A stretch of 64,000 bases of DNA. Source: Mycobacterium sp. 852013-50091_SCH5140682. GTDB taxonomy: Bacteria; Actinomycetota; Actinomycetes; Mycobacteriales; Mycobacteriaceae. The stretch covers positions 1 to 64,000 of the forward strand of contig NZ_LZTB01000106.1 of the NCBI RefSeq assembly GCF_001665685.1, given 5' to 3'. This document shows positions 1-9,394 of this stretch, piece by piece; the first letter of the stretch is position 1; every line of letters begins with the position of its first letter. Made by a program: the position numbers and the translations under genes. The notes beneath the pieces were generated by a model. The model saw only the letters and a list, made by a program, of their open reading frames with translations, made no database searches and was not told the origin of the DNA.

Positions 1-1441
<1,441 letters not shown>

Positions 1442-1488
1442 GGCACTCCCACGGCCGGGTTCCAGCCGCGTCCTGTAACGCCGTCACG

Positions 1489-1494
1489 TAGGGT
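1489..1494 (+). promoter_or_regulatory. -10 box TAGGGT, leaderless-type promoter
   Basis: TAGGGT lies 6 nt before the ATG at 1501 and there is no Shine-Dalgarno sequence. This spacing puts transcription start at or next to the start codon. Confidence 0.5.
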
Positions 1495-1500
1495 GTCGAT

Positions 1501-1797
1501 ATGGCGAAGGTGAAGAACGCAGTTCTGGTCGGAGGTTTCGCCGTCGCGGCGGCCCTGGGGCAACTGGCATTCGCCTCCCAGGCTGACGCCAAACCGTGCC
1601 CGTCGGGCACGGTGCCGTCGAAGTTCGAGGGAGTCTGCGTCAGCGGCCCGTCGGGCGGCGGCGTGGTGCCGGTGCTCACGCCGGCCAGCGAAGGATCGGG
1701 TGTGACGAATGCGCCCGGCCAGCTGCCTTCGGTCAACGGTATCCCGTGCACCATCGAGCATTACGGCACCTGCCTGGCGCTGTCCCAGCAGCAGTAG
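1501..1797 (+). CDS. Small secreted protein of unknown function
   Basis: The 98-residue product has a Lys-bearing N-terminus, a hydrophobic core (about residues 8-24) and a likely signal peptidase I site after SQADA near residue 30, giving a mature protein of about 68 residues. The mature part has three Cys (PCPSG, GVCVSG and a late GTC) plus a fourth in IPCTIEH, so two disulfides are possible, and a Gly/Ser/Pro-rich middle. I recognise no domain. It stands alone between serB2 and the convergent MocR gene, with its own probable leaderless promoter. Export is inferred; the function is unknown. Confidence 0.7.
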   Translation: MAKVKNAVLVGGFAVAAALGQLAFASQADAKPCPSGTVPSKFEGVCVSGPSGGGVVPVLTPASEGSGVTNAPGQLPSVNGIPCTIEHYGTCLALSQQQ

Positions 1798-1804
1798 GGC
1801 GCTC

Positions 1805-3244
1805 TCAGACCACCAGCGTCGGTTGCTGCGGGCTGCTGACCCCGGTGATGCTGCGCCAGGCCCGCACCATCAGCTCAACCGCTTCCTCCAACTGAGGCTC
1901 CGGCAGGGCGTAGGGCAAGCGGATGAACCGCTCCAGCGTGCCGTCCACCCCGAATCTCGGACCGGCGGGCAGATCGAGACCCAACCGGGACGCACTGGCG
2001 GACAGCGCCGTGCTCATCGGTGCGGGCAGCCGCACCCACAACGACATCCCGCCGCGGCCGTCACCCGGCTGCCAGTCGGGCAGTTCGCGGGCCAGCAGCG
2101 ACACCAGGTACTGCCTGCGCCCGTTGAGCAGCTCGCGCCGTTCCGGCAGGATGTCCTCGCGTGCCGCGAGAAGCCTTGCCGCGGTGAGCTGTTCGAGTAT
2201 CGGCGTGCCGAGGTCGAGGGCCGGCCGGATGGCGGTGATGGTCGCCAGCGTGGCGCGGTCGGCGCGGATCCAGCCCACCCGTAGACCGCCCCAGAACGAC
2301 TTCGACATCGATCCGATGGTCAGCACCAGGTCATCACGCGGCACAGAGACCGCGAGCGGCGCCGGCGGTGGTGCATCGATCCACATGTCGACGATCGACT
2401 CGTCGACGATCGTGCGGGTGCGCGTCTCGGAGATGATGTGCCCCAACCGGGTCCGGCCCTCGGCACCGAGGGTGAACCCGGTGGGGTTGTGGCAGTCGGG
2501 AACCAGGTAGGCCAGGCTCGGCGCAAGCTGGCGCAGTGCGGCGTGCACGGCATCGAGTTCCCAGCCGTCGTCAGTGAGCGACACCGGCACCGGGCGGGCC
2601 CCGGCATGCGTAATCGCCGACAGCGCACCGTGATACGTGGGTTGCTCGACGAGCACGCGGTCGCCGGCCTGGGTGTGCGTCGCCAGGATGAGGCCGATCG
2701 CGTGCTGAGCGCCACTGGTCACGATGATCTGGTCGGCATCGGTGGGCAGCCCGCGCTCGCAATACCTCTCGGCGATCGCCTCGCGCAGTGCGGTGACGCC
2801 GGTGAGTTCGTGGCCCGGCTCGTGCAGATACGGGGTGACGTCGTGAGCGGCCTCGGCGAACGCGTCGAGCACCGCGGCGCACGGCGCTGACAGCGCTGCC
2901 GCGGCCAGGCTGACGGCCGGCTGAGTCGGTTCGGTGACCACTTCCGAGCGCAGGGGGAGCGCGGCGGTGCTGCGGGCTCCGCGGCGGGCGTTGAGATAGC
3001 CGTCGTCGCGCAGCTGCGTGAACGCCGCGGTGACGGTCGTGCGCGAGACCCGCAACGTATCGGCCAGAGCGCGCTCGCTGGGCAGCCGTGACCCGACCGG
3101 CAGCCGCCCGTCGACGATCAACAACCGGATGGCGTCGGCCAGCCCCAGATAGGCGGGTCCACTGAGACTGGATGTGCGCCAGTTGCCGAGTTCGCGGGCC
3201 AAAAGATCCACATCGAGGGCGCGGGCGGCCATATCACTGCTCAT
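1805..3244 (-). CDS. MocR-type regulator: GntR winged helix fused to PLP aminotransferase fold
   Basis: This 479-aa transcription factor has a GntR winged helix at about residues 25-95 (LPSERALADTLRVSRTTVTAAF) and a fold-type I aminotransferase domain from about 130. Visible PLP features include DCHNPTG and the Lys in the SMSKSFWGGLRVGW loop. MocR proteins use PLP or an amino compound as effector. It diverges from the 48-aa ORF and YczE-like gene, and an inverted-repeat array lies between. MocR/YczE pairing is known elsewhere, so the membrane protein is the likely target. I chose the ATG at 3244 because residues from there on match the family; a longer open frame runs antisense through the YczE gene and is rejected. 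Confidence 0.88.
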   Translation of the reverse strand: MSSDMAARALDVDLLARELGNWRTSSLSGPAYLGLADAIRLLIVDGRLPVGSRLPSERALADTLRVSRTTVTAAFTQLRDDGYLNARRGARSTAALPLRSEVVTEPTQPAVSLAAAALSAPCAAVLDAFAEAAHDVTPYLHEPGHELTGVTALREAIAERYCERGLPTDADQIIVTSGAQHAIGLILATHTQAGDRVLVEQPTYHGALSAITHAGARPVPVSLTDDGWELDAVHAALRQLAPSLAYLVPDCHNPTGFTLGAEGRTRLGHIISETRTRTIVDESIVDMWIDAPPPAPLAVSVPRDDLVLTIGSMSKSFWGGLRVGWIRADRATLATITAIRPALDLGTPILEQLTAARLLAAREDILPERRELLNGRRQYLVSLLARELPDWQPGDGRGGMSLWVRLPAPMSTALSASASRLGLDLPAGPRFGVDGTLERFIRLPYALPEPQLEEAVELMVRAWRSITGVSSPQQPTLVV

Positions 3245-3250
3245 AATGAG

Positions 3251-3292
3251 GCCAGTATTCGCCAACTGGCTATTGATGAGCAAGCCAGTTGG
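3251..3292. promoter_or_regulatory. Candidate MocR operator: three GCCAGT half-sites
   Basis: GCCAGT occurs at 3251-3256, its complement ACTGGC at 3265-3270 and GCCAGTTGG at 3284-3292. GCCAACTGG (3261-3269) and CCAGTTGG (3285-3292) form an inverted repeat. The array lies between the divergent MocR start (3244) and the small ORF (3309), as expected for a shared operator. Confidence 0.55.
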
Positions 3293-3308
3293 TCGGAATG
3301 ATCGAGGC

Positions 3309-3455
3309 ATGAGAACGAATTGGATGTCGCGGCTAGCGGAAAATCTCCGTCGTGTGTACGACCCGCGCAACGCCGTCGCAGACTGTGACGTCGACGCCCG
3401 CAGGGTGTCCAGCGAGCTCGACGCCATCCGCGTCCGATTCCGGGAGCACGCCTGA
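3309..3455 (+). CDS. Conserved-looking small basic protein, 48 aa
   Basis: This short ORF begins MRTNWMSRL behind a GAGG and ends in TGATG overlapping the start of the YczE-like gene by one base. That coupling, plus actinobacterial third-position GC, suggests it is translated. It is Arg-rich and predicted helical, with no hydrophobic segment and no family I recognise. It would be cotranscribed with the membrane protein and controlled by the divergent MocR regulator. It could be an accessory peptide or only a leader for coupled translation. Confidence 0.5.
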   Translation: MRTNWMSRLAENLRRVYDPRNAVADCDVDARRVSSELDAIRVRFREHA

Positions 3456-4153
3456 TGACCGCGCTCAAACGGGGCACACTGCTGCTGATCGGTCTGTGCG
3501 GCTACGGCGTGTCGATGGGCATGATGGTGCGCGCCGGCCTGGGCCTGGACCCGTGGGACGTCTTCCATCAGGGCCTGACCCGGCACACGCCACTGACCAT
3601 CGGGCTCGCGTCGGCCGTCGCCGGAGTCGTCGTGCTGCTGGCCTGGATCCCGCTGCGCAACAAGCCGGGCATCGGCACCGTCGCCAACGTCATCGTCATC
3701 GCGATCACCGTCGACACCACCCTGGCCGTGCTGCCCGCACCTCACGCCATGCCGGTGCGTATCGCAATGATGCTCGGCGCTGTGGTGCTCAACGGCATCA
3801 GCACGGTGCTCTACATCGGTGCGGGGCTGGGCCCTGGCCCGCGAGACGGCCTGATGACCGGCCTGGTGGCCCGTACCGGGCTGTCGATCCGCTTGGTGCG
3901 AACCGTGATTGAAGCGACCGTGCTCGCCGTGGGCTGGCTGCTCGGCGGCTCGGTCGGGGTGGGCACCCTCGTCTATGCGTTCGGCATCGGTCCGTTGGTG
4001 CAGCTGATCCTCAAGTTCACCCCGCGCGCCATCCTGTTCCACGATTTCAGCGGCAGGCGCGACCGCGAGCGCGCCGAGGACATCACTACGATGGGCGAGT
4101 GCCCGAAACCGGACAAGATGCAGCCGACGGTGCCGGCAGTGAAGACCTGCTGA
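3455..4153 (+). CDS. YczE/YyaS/YitT-family integral membrane protein
   Basis: The 232-aa protein has about five hydrophobic helices up to residue 200, then a charged cytoplasmic tail (DFSGRRDRERAED). The N-terminal pattern GYGVSMGMMVRAGLGLDPWDVF, repeated in weaker form as ISTVLYIGAGLGPGPRDGL, is the internal duplication typical of the YczE family. Members often sit beside MocR regulators and may be transporters of vitamin B6-like or amino compounds, but no substrate is established. Its 3' end overlaps the next gene by 55 bp, and the -10 box for that gene lies inside its coding sequence. Confidence 0.8.
   Translation: MTALKRGTLLLIGLCGYGVSMGMMVRAGLGLDPWDVFHQGLTRHTPLTIGLASAVAGVVVLLAWIPLRNKPGIGTVANVIVIAITVDTTLAVLPAPHAMPVRIAMMLGAVVLNGISTVLYIGAGLGPGPRDGLMTGLVARTGLSIRLVRTVIEATVLAVGWLLGGSVGVGTLVYAFGIGPLVQLILKFTPRAILFHDFSGRRDRERAEDITTMGECPKPDKMQPTVPAVKTC
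4087..4092 (+). promoter_or_regulatory. -10 box TACGAT inside the preceding gene
   Basis: TACGAT is followed by 6 nt and then the GTG at 4099. No Shine-Dalgarno precedes that start. This supports independent, leaderless transcription of the ABC ATPase gene. Confidence 0.5.
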
Positions 4154-4953
4154 TCGACTTCGCCAGGGTCACGCTCCGACGGGGTGGGAACACCCTTGTC
4201 GGGCCGGTCACCTGGGCCGTCGAACTCGATGAACGCTGGGTGGTGATCGGTCCCAACGGAGCAGGCAAGACGTCGCTGTTGCGGATCGCCGCCGCCACCG
4301 AACACCCGTCCTCGGGCACGGCTTACGTGCTCGGGGAACGGCTCGGCCGTACGGACATGTCCGAGCTGCGAGCCCGCGTCGGACTCAGCAGTTCAGCACT
4401 GTCGCAACGGATCCCCGATGACGAGCTGGTGCGCGACCTGGTGGTCTCCGCGGGCTACGCGGTGTTGGGCCGGTGGCGCGAGAACTACGAAGACGTCGAC
4501 TACGCGCAGGCCGTCGACATGCTCGAAAGCGTCGGCGCCGAGCACCTGGCCGACCGTGTCTACGGCACCCTTTCGGAGGGTGAGCGCAAACGGGTGCTCA
4601 TCGCCCGGTCGCTGATGACCGATCCCGAACTTCTGCTGCTCGACGAGCCCGCCGCCGGGCTGGACCTCGGCGGGCGAGAAGAACTGGTGGCGCGGCTCGC
4701 CGATCTGGCCGCCGATCCCGACGCTCCGGCGATCGTGCTGGTCACCCATCACGTCGAGGAAATCCCGCCCGGCTTCAGCCACGCCTTGATCCTCTCCGAG
4801 GGCGCCGTCGTGGCCGCCGGACTGCTCACCGATGTGATGACGGCGGAGAACCTGTCCAAGGCCTTCGGCCAGTCGATCGCCCTGGACATGATCGACGGGC
4901 GTTATTTCGCGCGGCGGATCCGCAGCCGGGCGGCGCACAGGCGGCGAGCATGA
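4099..4953 (+). CDS. ABC transporter ATP-binding protein (Rv3041c-like)
   Basis: This is a single nucleotide-binding domain of 284 aa. It shows Walker A GPNGAGKTS (about residue 50), signature LSEGERKR, Walker B LLLLDEPAAGLD and switch His in VTHHVEE. No permease gene is adjacent, so its membrane partner is unknown or it acts outside transport. The start GTG at 4099 is 6 nt from a TACGAT box and overlaps the upstream gene; no later start is better placed. It begins a coupled run ABC-Nudix-EchA17 (ATGA overlaps), conserved as Rv3041c-Rv3039c in M. tuberculosis. Confidence 0.88.
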   Translation: MPETGQDAADGAGSEDLLIDFARVTLRRGGNTLVGPVTWAVELDERWVVIGPNGAGKTSLLRIAAATEHPSSGTAYVLGERLGRTDMSELRARVGLSSSALSQRIPDDELVRDLVVSAGYAVLGRWRENYEDVDYAQAVDMLESVGAEHLADRVYGTLSEGERKRVLIARSLMTDPELLLLDEPAAGLDLGGREELVARLADLAADPDAPAIVLVTHHVEEIPPGFSHALILSEGAVVAAGLLTDVMTAENLSKAFGQSIALDMIDGRYFARRIRSRAAHRRRA

Positions 4954-5771
4954 CGCCACCCTTGCCCCCGAGGCCTGCCGCGACGGTGATGCTCGTGCGA
5001 GACGCGGATGCCGCCTCGCAGATCGAGGTGTTCCTGATGCGCAGGCACGCCGCGATGGAGTTCGCCGGCGGCGTCATGGTGTTCCCCGGCGGCGGGGTCG
5101 ACGACCGCGACCGCAATGCCGACATCGCCTGGTTCGGCCCCGAACCGTCGTGGTGGGCCGAGCGGCTCGGCGTGGACGCCGGGCTGGCCGAGGCGCTCGT
5201 CTGCGCCGCGGCGCGGGAGACGTTCGAGGAGTCGGGCGTCCTGTTCGCCGGGCCTGACAACGATCCCGACGGCATCGTCGGTGACGCCTCGGTGTACCGC
5301 GACGCCAGGGCCGCGCTGGCCAGCAATGCGCTGTCGTTCGCCGACTTCCTGCGCCAGGAGAAGCTGGTGCTGCGCGCCGACCTGCTGCGGCCGTGGGCGA
5401 ACTGGGTGACTCCCAAAGAGGAACAGACCCGCCGCTACGACACCTATTTCTTCGTCGCTGCCCTGCCCGAAGGGCAGCGGGCCGACGGCGAGAACACCGA
5501 GAGCGACCGCGCGTTCTGGAGCACCCCGCAGGCCGGGCTGGACGACTTCGCGGAGGGCCGGTCATTCCTGCTCCCACCCACGTGGACCCAGCTGGATTCA
5601 CTGAACGGCCGCACGGTCGCCGAGGTGCTGGCCGTCGACCGCAAGATCGTCGCCGTCGAACCCCATCTGGCCGTCAAGGGCGGCAATTGGGAGATCGAGT
5701 TCTTCGACAGCGACCGCTACAACGCGGCACGCAACCACCGTTCCCCAGCGACACCGGGTGGCACCACATGA
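4950..5771 (+). CDS. Nudix hydrolase with a split Nudix box (NUDT19-like)
   Basis: The 273-aa protein starts at an ATGA overlap with the ABC gene. Its Nudix elements are FPGGGVD (45-51) and RETFEESGV (89-97), which supplies the metal-binding Glu residues. About 37 residues separate the two halves, far more than the usual spacing. That long insertion is known from the NUDT19 group, whose characterised members hydrolyse CoA or acyl-CoA. Location directly before an enoyl-CoA hydratase-like gene fits CoA-ester turnover. Substrate assignment is inference. Confidence 0.85.
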   Translation: MTPPLPPRPAATVMLVRDADAASQIEVFLMRRHAAMEFAGGVMVFPGGGVDDRDRNADIAWFGPEPSWWAERLGVDAGLAEALVCAAARETFEESGVLFAGPDNDPDGIVGDASVYRDARAALASNALSFADFLRQEKLVLRADLLRPWANWVTPKEEQTRRYDTYFFVAALPEGQRADGENTESDRAFWSTPQAGLDDFAEGRSFLLPPTWTQLDSLNGRTVAEVLAVDRKIVAVEPHLAVKGGNWEIEFFDSDRYNAARNHRSPATPGGTT

Positions 5772-6433
5772 ACGAATTCGTCAGCGTCGTCACCAGCGAG
5801 GCCGAGCCAGGGATCGCGACGCTGCTGTTGTCGCGGCCACCGACCAACGCGTTGACCCGGCAGGTGTACCGGGAGCTCACCGCGGCCGCCGGGGAACTGG
5901 CCGAGCGCCCCGACATCGCAGCGGTCGTGCTCTTCGGCGGCCACGAGATCTTCTGTGCCGGCGACGACGTGCCGGAACTGCGCACGCTCGACGCCGCCGA
6001 GACCGCCGTAGCCGACACGGCGCTGCGCGACTGCCTTGAGGCCGTCGCGGCGATCCCGCGGCCGACCGTCGCGGCGATCACCGGCTACGCCCTCGGCAGC
6101 GGCTTGGCGTTGGCACTGGCCGCGGACTGGCGGGTGAGCGGGGACAACGTGAAGTTCGGCGCGACCGAGATCCTGGCCGGGCTGGCGCCCCGCGGCGGTG
6201 CGGGTGCGCGGCTGGCCGGCGTCATCGGCGCCGGTAAAGCCAAGGAGCTGGCCTACAGCGGACGGTTCGTCGGGGCTGAGGAAGCCGTGTCGCTGGGCCT
6301 GATCGACGAGATGGTGGCGCCCGATCACGTCTATGACTCGGCGTTGGCATGGGCCCGCCGGTTCATCGAGCATCCGGTGGCGGCGCTGGCCGCGGCCAAG
6401 GCGGCTGTCGACGGGCGCACCGACCGGAACTGA
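5768..6433 (+). CDS. echA17: Enoyl-CoA hydratase/isomerase family protein EchA17-like
   Basis: This crotonase-fold protein (221 aa) starts at an ATGA overlap with the Nudix gene. The oxyanion-hole segments are FCAGDD (62-67) and GYALGSG (106-112). Of the two hydratase catalytic glutamates, the second is retained (E134 in TEILAG) but the first, expected in GG.CEL, is Ala (A114). Classical water addition is therefore doubtful, and isomerase, hydrolase or another crotonase reaction is possible. It is shorter than the roughly 255 aa I recall for M. tuberculosis EchA17, mainly at the termini. Confidence 0.87.
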   Translation: MNEFVSVVTSEAEPGIATLLLSRPPTNALTRQVYRELTAAAGELAERPDIAAVVLFGGHEIFCAGDDVPELRTLDAAETAVADTALRDCLEAVAAIPRPTVAAITGYALGSGLALALAADWRVSGDNVKFGATEILAGLAPRGGAGARLAGVIGAGKAKELAYSGRFVGAEEAVSLGLIDEMVAPDHVYDSALAWARRFIEHPVAALAAAKAAVDGRTDRN

Positions 6434-6452
6434 CCCGCGCGGCGCGGACTAT

Positions 6453-6458
6453 TAGGCT
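6453..6458 (+). promoter_or_regulatory. -10 box TAGGCT, leaderless-type promoter
   Basis: TAGGCT sits 7 nt before the ATG at 6466 with no ribosome-binding site between. It separates this methyltransferase from the upstream ABC-Nudix-EchA17 transcript. Confidence 0.5.
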
Positions 6459-6465
6459 GCCCTGC

Positions 6466-7458
6466 ATGACAGAGATCAAGGAATCCGGCGTCGAGGCTGA
6501 CATGCCGGCTCCTAACCCGCACGCCACGGCTGAACAGGTCGAGGCCGCGATGCACGACAGCAAGCTCGCCCAGGTGCTCTACCACGACTGGGAAGCCGAG
6601 ACCTACGACGAGAAGTGGTCCATCTCGTACGACCAGCGCTGCATCGACTATGCCCGCGGTCGCTTCGACGCCATCGTGCCCGAGGACGAGCAACGCGAGC
6701 TGCCCTACGAGCGGGCCCTGGAACTGGGCTGTGGCACCGGCTTCTTCCTGCTCAACCTGATCCAGTCCGGCGTCGCCAGGCGTGGATCGGTGACCGACCT
6801 GTCACCGGGCATGGTCAAGGTCGCGACCCGCAACGGCCAGTCGCTCGGCCTGGACATCGACGGTCGCGTCGCCGACGCCGAGGGCATCCCGTACGAAGAC
6901 AACACGTTCGACCTGGTGGTCGGGCACGCCGTGCTGCATCACATTCCCGACGTCGAGCTCTCGCTGCGCGAGGTGGTCCGGGTGCTCAAGCCGGGCGGCC
7001 GGTTCGTCTTCGCCGGAGAGCCCACCACTGTCGGTAACCGCTACGCGCGTGAGCTGTCCACGCTGACCTGGCATGCCACCACCAACGTCACGAAGCTGCC
7101 GGGCCTCGACGGCTGGCGCCGCCCGCAGGCCGAGCTCGACGAGTCGTCCCGCGCCGCAGCGCTGGAGGCCGTCGTGGACCTGCACACCTTCGACCCGGCG
7201 GATCTGGAGCGCATGGCGACCAACGCCGGCGCGGTCGAGGTCCGTACCGCCAGCGAAGAGTTCACCGCGGCGATGCTGGGCTGGCCGGTGCGCACATTCG
7301 AAGCCGCGGTGCCTCCGGGCCGATTGGGTTGGGGCTGGGCCAAGTTCGCGTTCAACAGCTGGATGGCGCTGAGCTGGGTGGACGCCAACGTGTGGCGCCG
7401 GGTGGTGCCCAAGGGCTGGTTCTACAACGTGATGGTCACCGGGGTCAAGCCGTCGTAG
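6466..7458 (+). CDS. SAM-dependent methyltransferase (Rv3038c-like)
   Basis: The 330-aa product has a class I methyltransferase core: motif I LELGCGTGFF near residue 86, the acidic loop VTDLSPGMVKVA, and VGHAVLHHIPDVE/REVVRVLKPGGRFVFAGEP as motifs II-III. A roughly 65-residue N-terminal extension and an acceptor-side C-terminal domain of about 120 residues flank the core. The acceptor is unknown. The start follows a leaderless -10 box. It is syntenic with Rv3038c and precedes the Rv3037c-like gene at the edge of the MGLP locus. Confidence 0.88.
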   Translation: MTEIKESGVEADMPAPNPHATAEQVEAAMHDSKLAQVLYHDWEAETYDEKWSISYDQRCIDYARGRFDAIVPEDEQRELPYERALELGCGTGFFLLNLIQSGVARRGSVTDLSPGMVKVATRNGQSLGLDIDGRVADAEGIPYEDNTFDLVVGHAVLHHIPDVELSLREVVRVLKPGGRFVFAGEPTTVGNRYARELSTLTWHATTNVTKLPGLDGWRRPQAELDESSRAAALEAVVDLHTFDPADLERMATNAGAVEVRTASEEFTAAMLGWPVRTFEAAVPPGRLGWGWAKFAFNSWMALSWVDANVWRRVVPKGWFYNVMVTGVKPS

Positions 7459-8618
7459 CTTTCACTGTCGCCGATGTCGGCTATCTGCGGTCGCGCGAGG
7501 GTCGTCTGGCTCTCGCCGCGACCGCAGAGCTGACTTTGGCGGGCCCGGCACTGGTCGGTGACATCGCCTCTCTGCGAGCGCGTTTCGGTGACCGAGCGGC
7601 GGTCCTGGTGGAGACCGTGCAGTTGCGCCGCAGGGCCGCCGCCAAATTCGACGACCCGGCGCACTGGCTGTTCACCGACGAGGCGCTGCAACAGGCCACC
7701 GCGGCACCGGTGGCTGCGCACCGCGCCCGCCGACTGGCTGGAGCGCGGGTGCACGACGCGACCTGCTCGATCGGCAGTGAGCTTGTGGCGCTGCGGCATT
7801 CGGCAACTGAATTGGTGGGCAGCGATCTCGACCCGGTACGGCTGGCGATGGCCGCCAACAACGTGCCCGGGGTGGCACTGTGCCGTGCCGACGCGCTGCG
7901 GCCGATCACCCGCGACGCCGTGGTGATCCTCGACCCGGCCCGGCGTCAGGGTGGCAGGCGGCGGTTCGACCCGCGCGCCTACACGCCGGCGCTGGACGCT
8001 GTGCTGGACGTCTACCGTGACCGTGACACGGTCGTAAAGTGCGCTCCGGGAATCGATTTCGACGAACTCACCAAGATGGGGTTCGCCGGTGAGATCGAGG
8101 TGACCTCGCTGGCCGGGGGAGTGCGTGAAGCGTGCCTGTGGTCGCAAGGGCTGGCCGGACGCGGCGTGCGCCGCCGGGCCACCCTGCTCGATCGCGGCGA
8201 ACAGATCACCGACGCCGAGCCCGATGACTGCCCGGTGGCGGGCGCCGGGCGGTGGATCATCGACCCCGACGGCGCCGTGGTGCGGGCCGGACTGGTCCGG
8301 CACTATGCGGCCCGCCACGGTCTGTGGCAGCTCGACCCGGACATCGCCTATCTGTCGGGAGACGAATTGCCCGCCGGGCTGCGCGGGTTCGAGGTGCTCG
8401 AACAGCTGGGCTATCACGAGCGTCGACTGCGCGAGGTGCTGTCGGCGCGGGCGGTCGGGGCCGTCGAAATCCTGGTGCGCGGGGTGAACGTGGACCCAGA
8501 TGCATTGCGGCGACGGCTGCGTCTGCGCGGCTCGGAGCAACTCTCCGTGGTGATCGCCCGGCTGGGATCGGGTGCCGCGAGTACCGCAACGGCGTTCGTT
8601 TGTCGGCCGTCGCGGTGA
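7392..8618 (+). CDS. THUMP-like/class I methyltransferase (Rv3037c-like)
   Basis: Conserved sequence begins around 7458 (AFTVADVGYLRSREGRL) and includes an atypical SAM motif DATCSIGSEL and the acidic LDPARRQGG loop that resembles base-modifying enzymes; the C-terminal 80 residues look like the THUMP-like domain common in actinobacteria. Such proteins are predicted RNA methyltransferases. The M. tuberculosis orthologue was instead grouped with the MGLP locus, so the substrate is open. There is no ATG near the conserved start. I chose the in-frame GTG at 7392, which overlaps the previous gene by 67 bp; the true start is uncertain. Confidence 0.8.
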   Translation: MAPGGAQGLVLQRDGHRGQAVVAFTVADVGYLRSREGRLALAATAELTLAGPALVGDIASLRARFGDRAAVLVETVQLRRRAAAKFDDPAHWLFTDEALQQATAAPVAAHRARRLAGARVHDATCSIGSELVALRHSATELVGSDLDPVRLAMAANNVPGVALCRADALRPITRDAVVILDPARRQGGRRRFDPRAYTPALDAVLDVYRDRDTVVKCAPGIDFDELTKMGFAGEIEVTSLAGGVREACLWSQGLAGRGVRRRATLLDRGEQITDAEPDDCPVAGAGRWIIDPDGAVVRAGLVRHYAARHGLWQLDPDIAYLSGDELPAGLRGFEVLEQLGYHERRLREVLSARAVGAVEILVRGVNVDPDALRRRLRLRGSEQLSVVIARLGSGAASTATAFVCRPSR

Positions 8619-8693
8619 GTGCCACGTACCCTGTGGTTGACGCGCCGGAGTCGGAGCCGGCCTCTAGTTGATCGCCTGCGAGGACGACTGACA

Positions 8694-9383
8694 ATGCGAT
8701 TTCCCCCTGTAGTGGCCACTTTGGCAGCCGGTGTGCTGGTCGGTTGGCTCGTCACGCCGGTGGCAGCGGCCCAGAACGCGTGCACCGATCTGGGCGGCAC
8801 CGTGGGTCTGGATCTGAACTGCACCGTGCACACCGCCAACGCGTCCTACACGCTCGATTTCACTTTTCCCGTGGACTATCCCGATCAGCAGCCCGTCACG
8901 GACTACCTGACGCAGACCCGGGACGGATTCGTCAACGTCTCGCAGATGCCGGGTTCTCGTGATCAGCCGTATGTGCTGGACGCCAGGGGAACCCGCTACA
9001 CCTCGGGGCTACCGCCCCGCACCCAGAGCCTGGTGTTCGAGGTGTATCAGAACGTCGGTGGAACGCATCCCCAAACCTGGTACAAGGCCTTCAACTACAA
9101 CCTCGTCACCCGGGCGCCCATCACGTTCGCCACATTGTTCAAGCCGGGCAGCAAGCCGCTGGACGTGATCTTCCCGATCGTGCAGCGCCAACTGCAGAAG
9201 CAGTCCGGCGTCGAGCAGGCGATACCGTCCAGTGCCGGGCTCGACCCGACGCACTACCAGAACTTCGCGATCACCGACGATGCCGTCATCTTCTTCTTCG
9301 GACAGGGGGAACTGTTCGCAGAGACCGCCGGTGCCACGCAGGCGTCGGTGCCGCGAGATGCGTTGGCGGACTTGCTGGCGTGA
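8694..9383 (+). CDS. Secreted DUF3298/MPT64-like protein (Rv3036c/TB22.2-like)
   Basis: The 229-aa precursor starts MRFPPVV behind a GCGAGGA site. A hydrophobic signal core at about 7-23 ends in VAAAQNAC, giving cleavage near residue 26. The remainder resembles the mycobacterial secreted Rv3036c/MPT64 group: YTLDFTFPVDYPDQ, then PQTWYKAFNYNLVTRAPITFATLF and a C-terminal DUF3298 beta region (ITDDAVIFFFGQGEL). Two Cys early in the mature chain may pair. The function of the family is unresolved; cell-envelope or extracellular location is expected. It converges on the lipoprotein gene with an 11-bp gap. Confidence 0.85.
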   Translation: MRFPPVVATLAAGVLVGWLVTPVAAAQNACTDLGGTVGLDLNCTVHTANASYTLDFTFPVDYPDQQPVTDYLTQTRDGFVNVSQMPGSRDQPYVLDARGTRYTSGLPPRTQSLVFEVYQNVGGTHPQTWYKAFNYNLVTRAPITFATLFKPGSKPLDVIFPIVQRQLQKQSGVEQAIPSSAGLDPTHYQNFAITDDAVIFFFGQGELFAETAGATQASVPRDALADLLA

Positions 9384-9394
9384 CCGCGGCCCGG

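Noticed and set aside
3245-4042. A long minus-strand extension of the MocR reading frame
   Set aside because: It is antisense to the YczE-like gene, lacks any recognisable domain, and the family begins at the ATG at 3244.
7329-7391. ATG 7329 as start of the THUMP-like methyltransferase
   Set aside because: It would overlap the previous gene by 130 bp and the added residues show out-of-frame composition; a GTG at 7392 is nearer the conserved start.
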